A stretch of 64,000 bases of DNA from CAWATZ01 sp963784995 (GTDB lineage: Bacteria > Planctomycetota > Planctomycetia > Gemmatales > Gemmataceae). The stretch lies in contig CAWATZ010000006.1 in NCBI GenBank assembly GCA_963784995.1, positions 1,116,001 to 1,180,000 on the forward strand. Direction: 5' to 3'. Below are positions 62,733-64,000 of the stretch, in pieces. Below the pieces are notes generated by a model. The model worked only from the letters and a program-made list of their open reading frames with translations. It had not been told where the DNA came from and ran no database searches. How positions within the stretch are numbered: the stretch's first letter is position 1; every line of letters starts with the position of its first letter. The translations under genes were made by a program, and so were the position numbers.

Positions 62733-63710
62733 TCAGCGGTTCACCACGCTCATGTCCTCGTAGCGCTCCCCGCTGGCCGCGCCTTTCGGCGCTGCCTCGT
62801 CGATCCGTTGCAGATCCTCCGGCGTCAGGGCGACCCCGAGCGCGGCCACGTTCTCCTCCAGGTTTTTGCGGCGCTTGGTGCCAGGGATGGGAACGATGCC
62901 CTGGGCCAGGAGCCACGCGAGGGCCAACTGGGCCGGCGTCACCTGCTTCGTGGCGGCGATCTCCTTCACCCGGTCCACAAGTTGCAGGTTCTTCTGGAAG
63001 TTCTCTCCCTGGAACCGCGGCCTGTGGCGACGCCAGTCGTCCGGTGGCAGATCCTCGAAGCGGCGCAACTGGCCGGTGAGGAAGCCGCGGCCGAGTGGGC
63101 TGTACGCGACGAAGCCGATGCCCAATTCCCGGACGGTGGGGATGAGTTCGTCCTCGGGGTCGCGGCTCCACAGCGAAAACTCGGTCTGCAGGGCGGAGAT
63201 CGGGTGGACGGCATGCGCCCGGCGGAGGGTCGCGGGCGCCGCCTCGCACAGGCCGAGGTAACGCACCTTCCCCTGTCGTACCAGCTCCGCCATGGCGCCG
63301 ACGGTCTCTTCGATGGGGACGTTTGGATCGACGCGGTGCTGGTAGTAGAGGTCGATGGCATCGACGCCCAACCGCCGGAGCGAGCCGTCGCAGGCCTCGC
63401 GCACGTACTCCGGCCGGCCGTCTATGCCTCCCCCCCCCTTACCGTCCGTCCCGCCCACGAAGCCGAACTTCGTGGCCACCCGCACGTGGTTACGCCGGCC
63501 GCGAAGCGCCTTGCCGACCAGCTCCTCGTTGGTGAATGGGCCGTAGGCGTCCGACGTGTCGAGCAAATTGATCCCCAGGTCCAGGGCCCGGTGGATGGTC
63601 GCGATGGACTCGCCCTCATCGGCGGGCCCATAGGCATCGCTCATGCCCATGCAGCCGAGTCCCATCGCGGAGACGGTCAAACCCTGCTTGCCGAGTCGTC
63701 GCTGCTCCAT
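62733..63710 (-). CDS. Aldo/keto reductase, type 2, copy 2
   Basis: 325 residues from the ATG at 63710, which has GAGGAGG 6 bases upstream; an ATG at 63725 would include the ribosome-binding site itself. Landmarks as in copy 1 (DTSDAYGPFTNEELVGK, VATKFGF, YYQHRVDPN, IPGTKRRKNLEENV). One residue shorter (LLAQGIVP). The spacer to AKR type 1 is longer and different from that of copy 1. Confidence 0.92.
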   Translation of the reverse strand: MEQRRLGKQGLTVSAMGLGCMGMSDAYGPADEGESIATIHRALDLGINLLDTSDAYGPFTNEELVGKALRGRRNHVRVATKFGFVGGTDGKGGGGIDGRPEYVREACDGSLRRLGVDAIDLYYQHRVDPNVPIEETVGAMAELVRQGKVRYLGLCEAAPATLRRAHAVHPISALQTEFSLWSRDPEDELIPTVRELGIGFVAYSPLGRGFLTGQLRRFEDLPPDDWRRHRPRFQGENFQKNLQLVDRVKEIAATKQVTPAQLALAWLLAQGIVPIPGTKRRKNLEENVAALGVALTPEDLQRIDEAAPKGAASGERYEDMSVVNR

Positions 63711-64000
63711 ATGCTTCCTCCTCATGTTGCATGCACTCTCAGCCGGGATCTACCAGATGAGCGTTGACTGCGTTATCCACGGCCTCGCCCGGCTTTCCTG
63801 AACACGAATTGTACACTGGCCGACTGCTGGCATGCCAAGAAAATCCGGAACGGAAGCCGAGAAAGCGCCAACCCCGAATTGGTCTTTTGTCCAGGTAAGG
63901 GAGCGCAGCGCCCAGCATGAACCCTGCGATAGCGGGCGGCAGGTCAGAGACACCGACGCAAGTTCGTGTCGTGGTGTTCGACGCGGAGGTCACATCAGAC
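63711..64000. other. Gene-free end of window
   Basis: 290 bases with short overlapping open frames on the minus strand but no gene that I can support. No repeat from the families above and no obvious promoter were identified. A gene could start beyond the window. Confidence 0.3.

Noticed and set aside
63739..63993. 84-residue minus-strand frame at the window end
   Set aside because: No recognisable motif, no good ribosome-binding site, and overlapping frames of equal quality.

Overview
The window looks like a high-GC planctomycete chromosome segment, most likely of the Gemmataceae type. The evidence is DUF1501 and DUF1549/DUF1553 proteins, a DUF1559 prepilin-like protein, a sigma-70/WD40 fusion, ECF sigma factors next to protein kinases, a kinase/substrate-binding-protein fusion, and long intergenic palindromes. 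No rRNA, tRNA or CRISPR array was recognised by eye.

Layout. 0-6 kb: end of an ABC exporter operon, a broken formate-dehydrogenase-type electron-transfer module with intact fdhD, and a DHH phosphoesterase. 6-12.5 kb: a frameshifted CxxCH membrane protein, a penicillin-acylase-family hydrolase and a hybrid histidine kinase; the last two carry palindromic DNA read through in frame. 12.5-22.3 kb: a rearranged zone with a MetE start remnant, an MFS transporter fused to the end of a DUF1501 gene, and an IS inside an ISAs1 element inside a pseudogene, with both target duplications visible. 22.3-32.7 kb: minus-strand genes for a secreted transglutaminase-like protein, a membrane protein, two NtrC-type regulators with one kinase, and a DUF1549/1553 plus DUF1501 pair. 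32.9-40.1 kb: a sigma/WD40 fusion, a divergent ECF sigma factor followed by a zinc-finger/receiver/GGDEF protein, and a secreted prenyltransferase-repeat protein.

40-64 kb is accessory in character: an IS110 remnant, an immunity-like protein, near-duplicate aldehyde dehydrogenase and aldo/keto reductase modules, zwf, a wrecked ROK glucokinase, a mercuric-reductase-like flavoprotein, a translationally coupled marR-egtB-egtD operon, an ECF sigma factor, a kinase fused to a UrtA/AmiC-like ligand-binding domain, a MOSC protein and a 3-methyladenine DNA glycosylase. The gene set suggests NADPH supply, carbonyl detoxification and thiol/redox protection, but this is an inference from families.

Two genome-level themes stand out. 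First, at least six palindrome families lie between genes, provide a stop codon, or sit in frame inside proteins; a paralogous pair of loci gives an empty versus filled site. Second, about 16 single-base frameshifts separate otherwise well-preserved family sequence, which means either real decay of the accessory region or assembly error. Raw-read support should be checked before calling those genes dead.
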